The notes: generated from the letters alone by a model not told the origin. 64,000 nucleotides of DNA from Lacinutrix sp. Bg11-31 (GCF_002831665.1 NZ_CP025118.1:434001-498000), one strand, 5' to 3'; counted from the first letter of the stretch, positions 51,481 through 61,194 are shown. Numbers and translations are program-made.

Positions 51481-52806
51481 ATGAAACAAAAAAAAGTCGC
51501 ATTTTATACTTTAGGTTGCAAGCTTAATTTTTCTGAAACTTCTACAATAGCTAGAAATTTTAAAGATGAAGGCTTTGAGCGTGTAGATTTTTCTGAAACA
51601 GCAGATATTTATGTTATTAATACCTGTTCGGTTACAGAAAATGCCGATAAGCGTTTTAAAACCATAGTTAAGCAGGCACAAAAAGCAAATGCAGATGCTT
51701 TTGTAGCAGCAGTAGGTTGTTATGCACAGTTAAAACCGCAAGAATTAGCAGATGTTAATGGAGTAGATTTAGTACTTGGAGCAACCGAGAAATTCAAAAT
51801 TACAGATTACCTAAACGATTTAACCAAAAACGATTTTGGCGAAGTGCATTCTTGCGATATTAATGATGCCGATTTCTATGTTGGTAGTTATTCTATAGGA
51901 GACAGAACACGTGCCTTTTTAAAAGTGCAAGATGGTTGCGATTATAAATGTACGTATTGTACCATTCCTCTAGCACGAGGGATTTCTAGAAGTGACGAAT
52001 TAGAAAATGTAATAAATAACGCTAAAGAAATTTCTTCAAAAGGTATTAAAGAAATTGTATTAACAGGAGTCAATATTGGTGATTATGGTAAAGGTGAATT
52101 TGGCAATAAAAAGCACGAACATACCTTTCTAGAATTGGTGCAAGCCTTAGATAAAGTTGAAGGTATAGAGCGACTTCGTATCTCTTCTATAGAACCAAAT
52201 TTGTTAAAGAATGAAACTATAGATGTTGTAAGTAAATCTAGAGCATTTGTACCTCATTTTCATATTCCATTACAAAGTGGGCATAACGATATTTTGAAGT
52301 TAATGAAACGACGTTACATGCGAGAATTGTATGTAGATCGTGTTGCGAAAATTAATGAAGTAATGCCGCATGCATGTATTGGTGTAGATGTTATTGTTGG
52401 ATTTCCTGGTGAAACAGAAGAGCATTTTTTAGAAACATATAATTTTTTAAACACACTTGATATTTCTTATTTACATGTGTTTACATATTCTGAAAGAGAC
52501 AATACAGAAGCAGCAAGTTTTGAAACTGTTGTACCTAAAAATGTAAGAAGTAAACGTAGCAAAATGTTACGAGGTTTAAGCTCTAAAATGCGTCGTGCTT
52601 TTTACGAAAAACAAATAGGAACTTCTAGATCTGTTTTGTTTGAAAGTGAAAATAAGGCAGGCTATATTCATGGTTTTACCGAAAACTATGTAAAGGTAAA
52701 AGCACCTTGGAATCCAGAGTTAGTTAATACAATACACCAAGTTAATCTTACTAATATCGATGATGATGGATTGGTAAGGTTTGAGTTTGAAAACATAATG
52801 GCATAA
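51481..52806 (+). CDS. mtaB: tRNA t6A37 methylthiotransferase MtaB
   Basis: A 441-residue radical SAM enzyme that makes ms2t6A at position 37 of ANN-decoding tRNAs. The N-terminal UPF0004 domain has its three cluster cysteines (TLGCKLNFSE, NTCSVTENADKR, AVGCYAQLKP). The radical SAM motif CDYKCTYC lies at about residue 157, and the C-terminal TRAM-like segment (ENYVKVKAPW) closes the protein. The opening KVAFYTLGCKLN is characteristic of MtaB rather than MiaB or RimO. Confidence 0.95.
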   Translation: MKQKKVAFYTLGCKLNFSETSTIARNFKDEGFERVDFSETADIYVINTCSVTENADKRFKTIVKQAQKANADAFVAAVGCYAQLKPQELADVNGVDLVLGATEKFKITDYLNDLTKNDFGEVHSCDINDADFYVGSYSIGDRTRAFLKVQDGCDYKCTYCTIPLARGISRSDELENVINNAKEISSKGIKEIVLTGVNIGDYGKGEFGNKKHEHTFLELVQALDKVEGIERLRISSIEPNLLKNETIDVVSKSRAFVPHFHIPLQSGHNDILKLMKRRYMRELYVDRVAKINEVMPHACIGVDVIVGFPGETEEHFLETYNFLNTLDISYLHVFTYSERDNTEAASFETVVPKNVRSKRSKMLRGLSSKMRRAFYEKQIGTSRSVLFESENKAGYIHGFTENYVKVKAPWNPELVNTIHQVNLTNIDDDGLVRFEFENIMA

Positions 52807-52839
52807 AAAAAACTGAAATATTAGTTTCAGTTTTTTTTA
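52805..52839. terminator. Bidirectional intrinsic terminator
   Basis: Perfect 14-bp stem AAAAAAAACTGAAA/TTTCAGTTTTTTTT between convergent mtaB and the GNAT gene. Confidence 0.85.
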
Positions 52840-52859
52840 TGTCTTTAAAACCTTCTAAA

Positions 52860-53156
52860 TTAAATCCTTAATCCAACAGGGAGTAATTTCTTGTACTGTC
52901 TATTCTTTCGAATAAATTTAGCAATTTCAGGGTTTGTAGGTACAACACTTAAATTACGTTCTTCAATATTCTCAAACACTAATTTTAAAAAATCTGAAGT
53001 AAAATTTTCGTCTGTAATTTCTTCAGGAATAATTAACTTAGTTAAGAAGATTTTTCGTTCTTGCAAAGAATATTCAATCTTTGCAAAATGTTCTCCAATC
53101 TTTAATTCAAATTGACGTTGAAAATCATTGTCAACCAGTTCAGCAGCATCAGTCAT
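52860..53156 (-). CDS. YjdJ-type small GNAT N-acetyltransferase
   Basis: A 98-residue protein with the compact GNAT-like fold of the YjdJ/NATD1 family: FELKIGEHFAKIEYSLQERK, TKLIIPEEITDENFTSDFLKLVFENI (in part VIPEEITDENF-type segment at LIIPEEITDENF) and the C-terminal VVPTNPEIAKFIRKNRQYKKL. In well-conserved members the motif runs G-x-G-(I/V)-G-x-x-L in place of ITDENFTSDFL, so the acetyl-CoA loop is degenerate here. Substrate unknown. Confidence 0.7.
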   Translation of the reverse strand: MTDAAELVDNDFQRQFELKIGEHFAKIEYSLQERKIFLTKLIIPEEITDENFTSDFLKLVFENIEERNLSVVPTNPEIAKFIRKNRQYKKLLPVGLRI

Positions 53157-53278
53157 AATATAATAAGTTTAATTTATTGTTAAGGGAACAAATATAATGC
53201 CAGCTATTTTATAGCTTTACACATTGCAAAAATACGAAAACTTATCGTTAATTAGTTGTTAATCACTGTTAAATCCTT

Positions 53279-53941
53279 ATGAATCAAGACATAATACATG
53301 TTTATTTAATGCCTGGAATGGCAGCAAATCCATCGATTTTTGATAATATCTCATTACCAGAAAATCAGTTTCAAATGCATAAGTTGCATTGGGAGATTCC
53401 TATAAAAAACGAAACGCTAAGTAACTATGCCTTAAGGATGACCAAGAAAATAAATCATGAAAATGTAGTATTATTAGGCGTGTCTTTTGGTGGTATTTTG
53501 GTTCAAGAAATGAGTAAACATATTACTTTGCGGAAGCTTTTTGTGGTGTCTAGTGTGAAAACGAAACATGAGCTGCCAAAAAGATTTAAAGTGCTAAAAG
53601 CTACAAAAGCTTATAAATTGTTACCAACCCAATTAGCGAGTAATCTCGATTTATTAACTAAATTTTCGTTTGGAGATTTAATAAAGAAACGTATAGACCT
53701 GTATAAGAAGTATCTTTCCGTTAATGATAAGTACTATTTAGATTGGTCGATAGAACAGGTCATTAATTGGGAACAGGATGAAGTTATCCTAGAAGTAATT
53801 CATATACATGGAGAAAAAGATATGGTTTTTCCGCATCACTGTATAGAAAATTGTATTACAGTAAAAAATGGAACACATATAATGATAATAGATAAATACA
53901 AATGGTTTAACGAGAATTTACCTAAATTTATTTTAGAATAA
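53279..53941 (+). CDS. Alpha/beta hydrolase fold protein
   Basis: A 220-residue cytoplasmic hydrolase with the oxyanion region VYLMPGMAANPSIF, nucleophile elbow GVSFGG (Ser near residue 63) and a C-terminal His in NGTHIMI; the acid is probably the Asp of HGEKDMVF. The closest named group is small bacteroidetal alpha/beta hydrolases; no substrate can be proposed. The transglycosylase gene follows after 44 bp on the same strand. Confidence 0.85.
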   Translation: MNQDIIHVYLMPGMAANPSIFDNISLPENQFQMHKLHWEIPIKNETLSNYALRMTKKINHENVVLLGVSFGGILVQEMSKHITLRKLFVVSSVKTKHELPKRFKVLKATKAYKLLPTQLASNLDLLTKFSFGDLIKKRIDLYKKYLSVNDKYYLDWSIEQVINWEQDEVILEVIHIHGEKDMVFPHHCIENCITVKNGTHIMIIDKYKWFNENLPKFILE

Positions 53942-53985
53942 AGAAGAGTTTATCCGTAAATTATTATAATTTTATAAAAAACGAA

Positions 53986-54921
53986 ATGATGATGAAAATT
54001 GTACAAAAAGTATTAGCAGGAATTGGTCTTTTATGCTTAGGAGCATTATTTATAAACGCCTATCAAGAAGCGCCAACAGACGAGAATTTAGAAAAGAAAA
54101 TTATTAACGATTATAACGTTTATGCCTTGCAGGTTCCAGATTATTTGGACTTTGCTGGTGAACGCATGCCTTTACATAATCCAGATATTTTAGAACGTAT
54201 GGATAAAGAGTTATTGGTAAATACCTATTGGCAATCTAATGGTTTATTAATGTTTAAACGTGCACAAAAATATTTTCCTATAATTGAGCCTATTTTAGCC
54301 AAAAACGGAATTCCAGACGATTTTAAATATTTAGCAGTAATAGAAAGCGGATTAACAAATGCAAAATCTCCAGCAGGAGCAAGTGGGTTTTGGCAAATTA
54401 TGAAGGCAACAGGAAGAGAAAATGGATTGGAAGTAAATGCAAATGTAGATGAGCGTTATAACCTCGAAATGGCAACACAAGTAGCTTGCGATTATTTAAA
54501 AAAATCGAAAGAACGTTTAGGGTCTTGGACCAATGCTGCTGCTGCTTATAATGCTGGAAATTATGGTGTTTCTAAGCGATTAGACGCTCAGAAAGTTGAA
54601 AGTTATTACGATTTGCTTTTAGGACAAGAAACAGGTCGTTACGTATTTAGAATTATAGCTTTAAAAGAAATTTTATCTAACCCAACAAAATATGGGTTTA
54701 ACTTTAGGCAAAAAGATTTATATACAAACATTCCAACCTATAAAGTATCTGTAGATACTGCTGTTACAGATTTTGCACAGTTTGCAAAAGATATGGGTAT
54801 TAACTACAAAATTCTAAAAATTCATAATCCTTGGTTAAGAGAGAACAAGTTAAATAATGCTTCAAAAAAACAATATTTTATTGATATTCCAGAAAAAGGT
54901 TACTATTCTATAACTCCATAA
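53986..54921 (+). CDS. Lytic transglycosylase with SLT domain
   Basis: A 311-residue exported muramidase of the MltD/Slt type, starting with three Met and a signal anchor (VLAGIGLLCLGALFINAY). The catalytic Glu is in FKYLAVIESGLTNAKSPAGASG (in part AVIESGLTNAKSPAGASG), followed by FWQIMKATGRENGL and AAAYNAGNYGVSKRL. The C-terminal 75 residues look like a degenerate LysM-type region. It cleaves peptidoglycan glycan strands and makes anhydromuramyl ends. The cardiolipin synthase gene starts right after its stop codon, so they are one transcript. Confidence 0.93.
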   Translation: MMMKIVQKVLAGIGLLCLGALFINAYQEAPTDENLEKKIINDYNVYALQVPDYLDFAGERMPLHNPDILERMDKELLVNTYWQSNGLLMFKRAQKYFPIIEPILAKNGIPDDFKYLAVIESGLTNAKSPAGASGFWQIMKATGRENGLEVNANVDERYNLEMATQVACDYLKKSKERLGSWTNAAAAYNAGNYGVSKRLDAQKVESYYDLLLGQETGRYVFRIIALKEILSNPTKYGFNFRQKDLYTNIPTYKVSVDTAVTDFAQFAKDMGINYKILKIHNPWLRENKLNNASKKQYFIDIPEKGYYSITP

Positions 54922-56379
54922 ATGATAGAGTTTCTAAAAGATAATTGGTTTAAGTTAATTATTGTTATTAATTACTTGTTAGCTATTTCGGCAGCAATAA
55001 CTATTCTTTTTAGAAATACCAATCCTACCAAAACACTAACATATATTATTGTGCTAGTGTTTTTTCCGTTTGTAGGACTTTTAGTTTATTATTTATTTGG
55101 ACAAGAATATAGGAAGAACAAAATATTTAATCGCAAGAATATTCTCAATGAGAAAATTATAAAAACCCTTAACGATGAATTAAATCTTAATACAAAAGAA
55201 CTTCAAGAATTGGAAGACGATTTTTTAGAAGATAAAATAAAACTAGTAAAATTATTACAGAAAAGTGATAAAGCACCATTAACGCTATCTAATACAGTTG
55301 AGATTCTAAATAATGGCGAAGTTAAATTCAAACGCCTTTTTCAAGATTTGAATGCAGCAAAACACCACATTCACTTAGAGTACTACATTGTAAAAGATGA
55401 TGTTATTGGCTCAGAATTTTTAAATATCCTTTGCGATAAAGCAAGAGCAGGAATAGAAGTAAGGCTAAGTGTGGACGATGTTGGTGCAGATATTTCGCAT
55501 AAAATGAAAAACAAATTGATAGAGAGTGGTGTTCAGTTTTATTCATTTATGCCAGTTTTATTCCCGAAATTTACAGGAAGAATGAACTATCGTAATCACA
55601 GAAAAATTGCTGTTATCGATGGTGCTATTGGTTATTTAGGAGGTATAAATATTTCAGATTCTTATGTAAACAAGCCGGAGAAAGAAACGTATTGGAGAGA
55701 TACACATTTACGTATAGAAGGAGGAGCAATTGTAACATTACAAGCTCAGTTTTTTATTAATTGGGAATTTGTATCTGAGTCCAAAGTGAAAATTACCAGA
55801 GATTATTTCCCAAATGAATCGTGTAATGATAACGTTGCAGTACAAATAGCAGCCAGTGGTCCAGATACTGATTGGGCAAATATTATGGATGTTATGTTTT
55901 CTGCAATCACTTCTGCTGATGATTATATTTATTTAACAACTCCGTATTTTATCCCAAATGATGAATTTATCATGGCATTACAAATAGCATCACTTAGCGG
56001 AATAGAAGTAAAGTTGCTTATTCCAGACGAAAGTGATTCTTGGATTGCTAAACACGCAACAAATTCGTATTTAGAGCGCTTGTTTAAGGCTAATATAAAA
56101 GTATACCGTTATACCAAAGGTTTTATACACTCAAAAACAATGGTTGTAGACGATGTGTTTTCGACTATAGGGACCTCAAATATGGATTATAGAAGTTTTA
56201 AAATTAACTTTGAAATTAATGCAGTTATTTACGATAAACAGACAAGCGAAGACTTAAAAGCAGATTTTATAGCTGATTTAAGAAATGCTAAAGAGATGAT
56301 TCCTGAAGAATGGTCGAAAAGATCTAATTTTACAAAACTGAAAGAAGCTTATTGTAAACTTTGGGCTCCTTTATTATAA
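54922..56379 (+). CDS. cls: Cardiolipin synthase
   Basis: A 485-residue membrane phospholipase D family enzyme that joins two phosphatidylglycerols into cardiolipin. Two N-terminal TM helices are followed by a basic linker and two HKD motifs, NHRKIAVIDG in the first half and IHSKTMVVDD in the second. Paired motifs are required for catalysis, and both are complete. It abuts the transglycosylase gene without spacing and is closed by a terminator. Confidence 0.94.
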   Translation: MIEFLKDNWFKLIIVINYLLAISAAITILFRNTNPTKTLTYIIVLVFFPFVGLLVYYLFGQEYRKNKIFNRKNILNEKIIKTLNDELNLNTKELQELEDDFLEDKIKLVKLLQKSDKAPLTLSNTVEILNNGEVKFKRLFQDLNAAKHHIHLEYYIVKDDVIGSEFLNILCDKARAGIEVRLSVDDVGADISHKMKNKLIESGVQFYSFMPVLFPKFTGRMNYRNHRKIAVIDGAIGYLGGINISDSYVNKPEKETYWRDTHLRIEGGAIVTLQAQFFINWEFVSESKVKITRDYFPNESCNDNVAVQIAASGPDTDWANIMDVMFSAITSADDYIYLTTPYFIPNDEFIMALQIASLSGIEVKLLIPDESDSWIAKHATNSYLERLFKANIKVYRYTKGFIHSKTMVVDDVFSTIGTSNMDYRSFKINFEINAVIYDKQTSEDLKADFIADLRNAKEMIPEEWSKRSNFTKLKEAYCKLWAPLL

Positions 56380-56390
56380 GTTTTAAACAA

Positions 56391-56422
56391 AAAAAAGGCT
56401 CACGATAGTGAGCTTTTTTTGA
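56391..56422 (+). terminator. Intrinsic terminator after cls
   Basis: AAGGCTCAC/GTGAGCTTT stem with a GATA loop and seven T. Confidence 0.88.
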
Positions 56423-56449
56423 ATCTAATATTTTAACATAAGTCTTTGA

Positions 56450-57031
56450 CTATCTCGAAGCTCTTCTTTGCGCTCTCATAGAGCCGCCTTGTCCATAATG
56501 TTGTTTTGGAGCACCTTGAGCACGTTTCATATTTGCTTTCATTTCTTTAATTTGCTCTTTAAGCATATCATTCTTATCTAGTTTTTGAGCTTCATTAATA
56601 AGAATAGTCGCTTCTTGTTTTTTACGCTTAGAAAAAGCAATACCGGCTAAATTTAATTTTGCCATTGCCATATCTTGATCCATGCTTAAACCAAGAGTTA
56701 CAGCTTTTTTAAAGTGTTTTTCAGCAAGGTTCATATCAGATTGAGAAACCATGATACCTTGTAAGTAGTAAAAATAACCTTGTTGTTTAGTTACTAAAGC
56801 TGCTTCTGGGCTCTTAATTTTGTTAAGCCATTTTTGAGCGCCTGGAAAATCTTGTTTACGTAATTTTAAAAAGGCAAGTAAAATAAATTCATTTTTAAAA
56901 TATAGAAACACAAAAATGAGTGCTAAGAAAATAAGCATGATACCATTACCAATACCACCTTCTGTAAACTGCCATACAGCTGTTGCTAATATTAAACCTG
57001 CAATTATTAATTTAAAGACTTTATTATACAT
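56450..57031 (-). CDS. DUF2892/TPR-like membrane protein
   Basis: A 193-residue protein with two N-terminal TM helices (about 7-21 and 29-45; the first part resembles DUF2892) and a helical TPR-like region of about 100 residues (AQKWLNKIKSPEAALVTKQQ, MNLAEKHFKKAVTLGL, AMAKLNLAGIAFSKRKKQEA). The tail is basic and rich in Gly and Arg (GQGGSMRAQRRASR). Probably a cytoplasmic scaffold tied to the inner membrane. Function unknown. Confidence 0.75.
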   Translation of the reverse strand: MYNKVFKLIIAGLILATAVWQFTEGGIGNGIMLIFLALIFVFLYFKNEFILLAFLKLRKQDFPGAQKWLNKIKSPEAALVTKQQGYFYYLQGIMVSQSDMNLAEKHFKKAVTLGLSMDQDMAMAKLNLAGIAFSKRKKQEATILINEAQKLDKNDMLKEQIKEMKANMKRAQGAPKQHYGQGGSMRAQRRASR

Positions 57032-57334
57032 TGTAATACGTTTTTATTGTTTTTTTGAAATGCCTATTATGATTTATGCGTTATATTTATCATATAGGAG
57101 TGCAAAGAAACTCATTTTTTCTGAAATATGCATCGTTAAGAATTGGATTTGTGCTTCATTTTAGGCTTATTTTATTGCCAAATGCTTCATATTTAGAAAT
57201 AAAGCAATTCATAATAAAATATTTTTAAAATAAGGTTTGTGAAATAAAAAAGTCGTTGTATATTTGCGCTCAGTTTTAGGGGTCACCCAAAACAATTAGA
57301 AAGATTTTACAATTCAGATTTAAAAAATAAGAAA
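57032..57334. other. Intergenic region between DUF2892 and L34 genes
   Basis: 303 bp between divergent genes. Its right part holds the L34 promoter (57237-57266) and leader. The left 200 bp are AT-rich, with no open frame, motif or hairpin that I would trust. Confidence 0.5.
57237..57266 (+). promoter_or_regulatory. Bacteroidota sigma-A promoter of rpmH
   Basis: TTG at 57237-57239, 19-bp spacer, TATATTTG at 57259-57266: an exact match to the Bacteroidota consensus TTG-N19-TAnnTTTG. About 65 nt remain between the box and the ATG of L34. Confidence 0.8.
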
Positions 57335-57496
57335 ATGCCAAAAAGAACGTTTCAGCCATCGAAAAGAAAAAGAAGAAATAAACATGGTTTTAGAGAAAGA
57401 ATGGCTTCTGCTAATGGTAGAAAGGTATTAGCTCGTAGAAGAGCAAAAGGAAGAAAGAAATTATCTGTTTCAACAGAAACTAGACATAAAAAATAA
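57335..57496 (+). CDS. rpmH: 50S ribosomal protein L34
   Basis: A 53-residue, very basic protein starting [20 protein letters not shown] and ending TETRHKK, a full match to L34 with the conserved KRTFQPS and [16 protein letters not shown] segments. The ORF is below the usual length cut-off for gene prediction. A perfect terminator follows 23 bp after the stop codon. Confidence 0.97.
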   Translation: MPKRTFQPSKRKRRNKHGFRERMASANGRKVLARRRAKGRKKLSVSTETRHKK

Positions 57497-57519
57497 TGAT
57501 TAACAATTGTTAATATTAT

Positions 57520-57552
57520 AAAGGCGTTACTTAGGTGTAACGCCTTTTTTTG
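57520..57552 (+). terminator. Intrinsic terminator after rpmH
   Basis: AAAGGCGTTAC/GTAACGCCTTT perfect 11-bp stem, 6-nt loop, T-run. Confidence 0.92.
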
Positions 57553-57596
57553 TGTCTAATTTTTACTATTTTTGCATCACATAATAAATTACTAAA

Positions 57597-60449
57597 ATGC
57601 CAAAAAATTCTAAATTAAAATCAATACTTATTATAGGTTCAGGACCTATTGTAATTGGGCAAGCCTGTGAATTCGATTACTCTGGAACGCAAGCATTACG
57701 CTCGCTTAGAGAAGACGGAATTGAAACTGTTTTAATAAACTCTAATCCAGCAACAATAATGACAGATCCTTCAATGGCTGATCATGTTTATTTGCTGCCT
57801 CTAACCACAAAATCGATAGTTAAAATATTAAAAGAACATCCTCATATTGATGCGGTCTTACCAACAATGGGAGGACAAACTGCTTTAAATTTATGTATTG
57901 AAGCAGACGAAAAAGGAATCTGGAAAGATTTCGATGTAGAAATTATAGGTGTTAATATAGACGCTATTAATATTACAGAAGATAGAGAGAAGTTTAGAGA
58001 GTTAATGCTTGCCATAGATATTCCTATGGCACCGCAAGCTACAGCTACTTCTTATCTAAAAGGGAAAGAAATTGCTCAAGAATTTGGGTTTCCTTTAATA
58101 ATTAGAGCCTCTTTTACTTTAGGAGGAGCTGGTGCTTCATTTGTGCATAAAGAAGAAGATTTTGATGAGTTATTAACGCGTGGATTAGAAATTTCTCCTA
58201 TCCATGAAGTTATGATCGATAAGGCCTTAATAGGTTGGAAAGAATATGAATTAGAGTTACTTAGAGACTCTAACGATAATGTTGTTATTATTTGTGCTAT
58301 TGAAAATATGGATCCAATTGGGATTCATACTGGAGATTCTATAACTGTTGCTCCAGCAATGACATTAAGTGATAAAACATACCAAAGAATGCGTGATATG
58401 GCAATCCATATGATGCGTAATATTGGTGATTTTGCAGGTGGTTGTAATGTGCAGTTTGCTGTAAGTCCAGATGAAAATGAAGATATTATCGCCATCGAAA
58501 TTAATCCTCGTGTATCGCGTTCTTCAGCATTAGCTAGTAAAGCAACAGGTTATCCAATTGCTAAAATTGCTGCTAAATTAGCTTTAGGCTATCACTTAGA
58601 CGAATTACAAAACCAAATTACAAAATCTACTTCTGCTTTATTCGAGCCTACTTTAGATTACGTTATTGTTAAAATTCCACGTTGGAATTTTGATAAGTTC
58701 GAAGGATCTGATAGAACATTAGGTTTACAAATGAAATCTGTTGGAGAAGTAATGGGAATTGGTAGAAGTTTCCAAGAAGCGCTTCATAAAGCAACGCAAT
58801 CTTTAGAGATTAAACGTAATGGATTAGGTGCAGATGGAAAGGGTTATAAAAATTACGATCAAATTATAGACAAATTAACCAATGCAAGTTGGGATCGTGT
58901 ATTTGCTATTTATGATGCGATACAAATGGGAATTCCATTAAGCCGTATTCATGAAATTACAAAAATTGACATGTGGTTTTTAAAGCAATATGAAGAATTA
59001 TATGTTTTAGAAAAAGAAATTTCAACCTTTACAATAGATACAATCCAAAAAGATTTACTTCTTGAAGGGAAACAAAAAGGTTATGGAGATAGACAAATAG
59101 CACACATGTTGGGCTGTTTAGAAAGTCAGGTTTATAATAAAAGAGAAGAATTAGGTGTTACTAGAGTTTATAAGTTAGTAGATACTTGTGCTGCAGAATT
59201 TGAAGCAAAAACACCTTATTATTATTCTACTTTCGAAAGTGATGTTGAAACTCCAGATGGTAAACGTTATGCAGATAACGAAAGTATAGTTTCAGATAAG
59301 AAAAAAGTTATTGTTTTAGGATCTGGTCCAAATAGAATAGGACAAGGTATCGAGTTCGATTACTGTTGTGTACATGGTGTGTTAGCAGCTGCAGAATGTG
59401 GTTACGAAACAATTATGATAAACTGTAATCCAGAAACGGTTTCAACCGATTTTGATATAGCAGACAAATTGTATTTCGAACCTGTATTTTGGGAACATAT
59501 CTACGATATAATTAGACATGAAAAACCAGTAGGTGTTATTGTACAGTTAGGTGGACAAACGGCATTAAAGCTTGCCGAAAAGCTATCTAAATATGGTGTT
59601 AAAATTTTAGGAACTAGTTTTGAAGCTTTAGATTTAGCTGAAGATAGAGGCTTATTCTCTAATATGTTAAAAGAAAATAATATTCCCTATCCAGAATTCG
59701 ATATTGCTACAACTGCAGACGAAGCAGCAGCAATTGCGGATGTTTTAGATTTTCCAATTCTAGTAAGACCTTCTTATGTACTTGGTGGGCAAGGCATGAA
59801 AATTGTAATTAATAAACAAGAATTAGAAGAGCATGTTGTAAGTTTATTAGCGCGTATGCCAGGAAATCAATTGTTACTAGATCATTATTTAGATGGAGCA
59901 ATTGAAGCAGAAGCAGATGCAATTTGCGATGGTGAAAATGTGTATATAATAGGAATTATGGAGCATATTGAGCCTTGTGGTATTCACTCTGGTGATAGTA
60001 ATTCTTTATTACCTCCTTTTAATCTAGGACCTTTAGTAATGCAACAAATTATAGATCATACTAATAAGATTGCTTTAGCTTTAAATACAGTAGGTTTAAT
60101 AAACATACAATTTGCTGTAAAAGATGATATGGTATATATTATAGAAGCCAATCCAAGAGCTTCTAGAACGGTTCCGTTTATAGCAAAAGCATATGGAGAA
60201 CCTTATGTAAATTATGCAACTAAAGTAATGTTAGGCGAGAAAAAAGTAACAGATTTTAATTTCAATCCACAGTTGAAAGGATATGCCATTAAGCAACCTG
60301 TTTTCTCATTTAATAAGTTTCATAACGTAAATAAAAAGTTAGGTCCAGAAATGAAAAGTACTGGAGAAAGCATATTATTTATAGATGATTTAAAAGACGA
60401 TGAGTTTTATAATTTATACTCACGTAGAAAGATGTATTTAAGTAAGTAA
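57597..60449 (+). CDS. carB: Carbamoyl-phosphate synthase large subunit (short form)
   Basis: A 950-residue synthase that makes carbamoyl phosphate from bicarbonate, ATP and glutamine-derived ammonia for arginine and pyrimidine synthesis. Two homologous ATP-grasp halves are seen: GSGPIVIGQACEFDYSG in the first and GSGPNRIGQGIEFDYCC in the second, each with its glycine-rich and metal-binding EINPRVSRSSALASK or EANPRASRTVPFIAK segment. The chain stops right after the second half (GPEMKSTGESILF to RKMYLSK), so the ~125-residue MGS-like allosteric domain of E. coli CarB is missing. A -7 like TATTTTTG box lies at 57567-57574. Confidence 0.96.
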   Translation: MPKNSKLKSILIIGSGPIVIGQACEFDYSGTQALRSLREDGIETVLINSNPATIMTDPSMADHVYLLPLTTKSIVKILKEHPHIDAVLPTMGGQTALNLCIEADEKGIWKDFDVEIIGVNIDAINITEDREKFRELMLAIDIPMAPQATATSYLKGKEIAQEFGFPLIIRASFTLGGAGASFVHKEEDFDELLTRGLEISPIHEVMIDKALIGWKEYELELLRDSNDNVVIICAIENMDPIGIHTGDSITVAPAMTLSDKTYQRMRDMAIHMMRNIGDFAGGCNVQFAVSPDENEDIIAIEINPRVSRSSALASKATGYPIAKIAAKLALGYHLDELQNQITKSTSALFEPTLDYVIVKIPRWNFDKFEGSDRTLGLQMKSVGEVMGIGRSFQEALHKATQSLEIKRNGLGADGKGYKNYDQIIDKLTNASWDRVFAIYDAIQMGIPLSRIHEITKIDMWFLKQYEELYVLEKEISTFTIDTIQKDLLLEGKQKGYGDRQIAHMLGCLESQVYNKREELGVTRVYKLVDTCAAEFEAKTPYYYSTFESDVETPDGKRYADNESIVSDKKKVIVLGSGPNRIGQGIEFDYCCVHGVLAAAECGYETIMINCNPETVSTDFDIADKLYFEPVFWEHIYDIIRHEKPVGVIVQLGGQTALKLAEKLSKYGVKILGTSFEALDLAEDRGLFSNMLKENNIPYPEFDIATTADEAAAIADVLDFPILVRPSYVLGGQGMKIVINKQELEEHVVSLLARMPGNQLLLDHYLDGAIEAEADAICDGENVYIIGIMEHIEPCGIHSGDSNSLLPPFNLGPLVMQQIIDHTNKIALALNTVGLINIQFAVKDDMVYIIEANPRASRTVPFIAKAYGEPYVNYATKVMLGEKKVTDFNFNPQLKGYAIKQPVFSFNKFHNVNKKLGPEMKSTGESILFIDDLKDDEFYNLYSRRKMYLSK

Positions 60450-60564
60450 AATAGTTTTTTATATAAAATGAGATAAGTGTAAGTTTTAACTAAAAACTTG
60501 CATTTATTTCATTTTTTTATTTTAAAAAGGTATTTTTTTTGTATTTTTAATAAAAAACTATTAT

Positions 60565-61194
60565 ATGATGAGAAAATTACTTTTTATTTTTTGTGCAATA
60601 AGCTCAATGAGTCTTAGCGCACAAGTCGAAACAATTACTATTGATTGGAGTTTTGGCTCTAATCCTAGTGCAACTGGCACTAATAATAATGCTGACAGAA
60701 CAATAGAGGTTGGAGACACAGTTGTTTGGGACTATTATGCCACAGGTACTCATACTGTTACTAGTAAAGCAGGAAGCACAGAAAGTTGGGATAGCGGTTT
60801 TATTGCATCTGGAGCAGGAGTGACTTATAGTAGAGTATTTACTTCAATAGGTACTAATCCTTACGAATGTACTCCACATCCAGGAAGTATGAATGGGACA
60901 ATTACAGTTGTTGCAGAAGGAATATTAAGTACTCCGCAATTTGAAGCACCAACAAAATTTTCAATATATCCTAACCCATGTAACGATGTTATGAATATTA
61001 ACATTCCTACGCTAACAGACAAAGGTTTACAACTTGAAGTTTTCGATGTTTTAGGTAAGAAAGTATATTCACAACTTTTAAGTGAGTTATCTTCTAGCGT
61101 TAATATAGCAAAGTGGAATAGTGGTTTGTATTTGGTAAGACTGTCGTCTCCAGATCAAGATATTACTTTAACTAAGCGATTTGTAAAACTTTAA
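60565..61194 (+). CDS. Cupredoxin-domain protein with T9SS sorting tail
   Basis: A 209-residue exported protein: signal peptide ending near LSAQ, a plastocyanin-like cupredoxin domain (about 25-115) and a T9SS type A tail (KFSIYPNPCNDVMNIN to KRFVKL). All four type-1 copper ligands fit: His in ATGTHTVTS, then Cys, His and Met in the C-terminal loop YECTPHPGSMNG (C-x2-H-x3-M). It probably carries electrons or stores copper at the cell surface. A weak relative of the ECF motif lies at 60477-60507. Confidence 0.9.
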   Translation: MMRKLLFIFCAISSMSLSAQVETITIDWSFGSNPSATGTNNNADRTIEVGDTVVWDYYATGTHTVTSKAGSTESWDSGFIASGAGVTYSRVFTSIGTNPYECTPHPGSMNGTITVVAEGILSTPQFEAPTKFSIYPNPCNDVMNINIPTLTDKGLQLEVFDVLGKKVYSQLLSELSSSVNIAKWNSGLYLVRLSSPDQDITLTKRFVKL

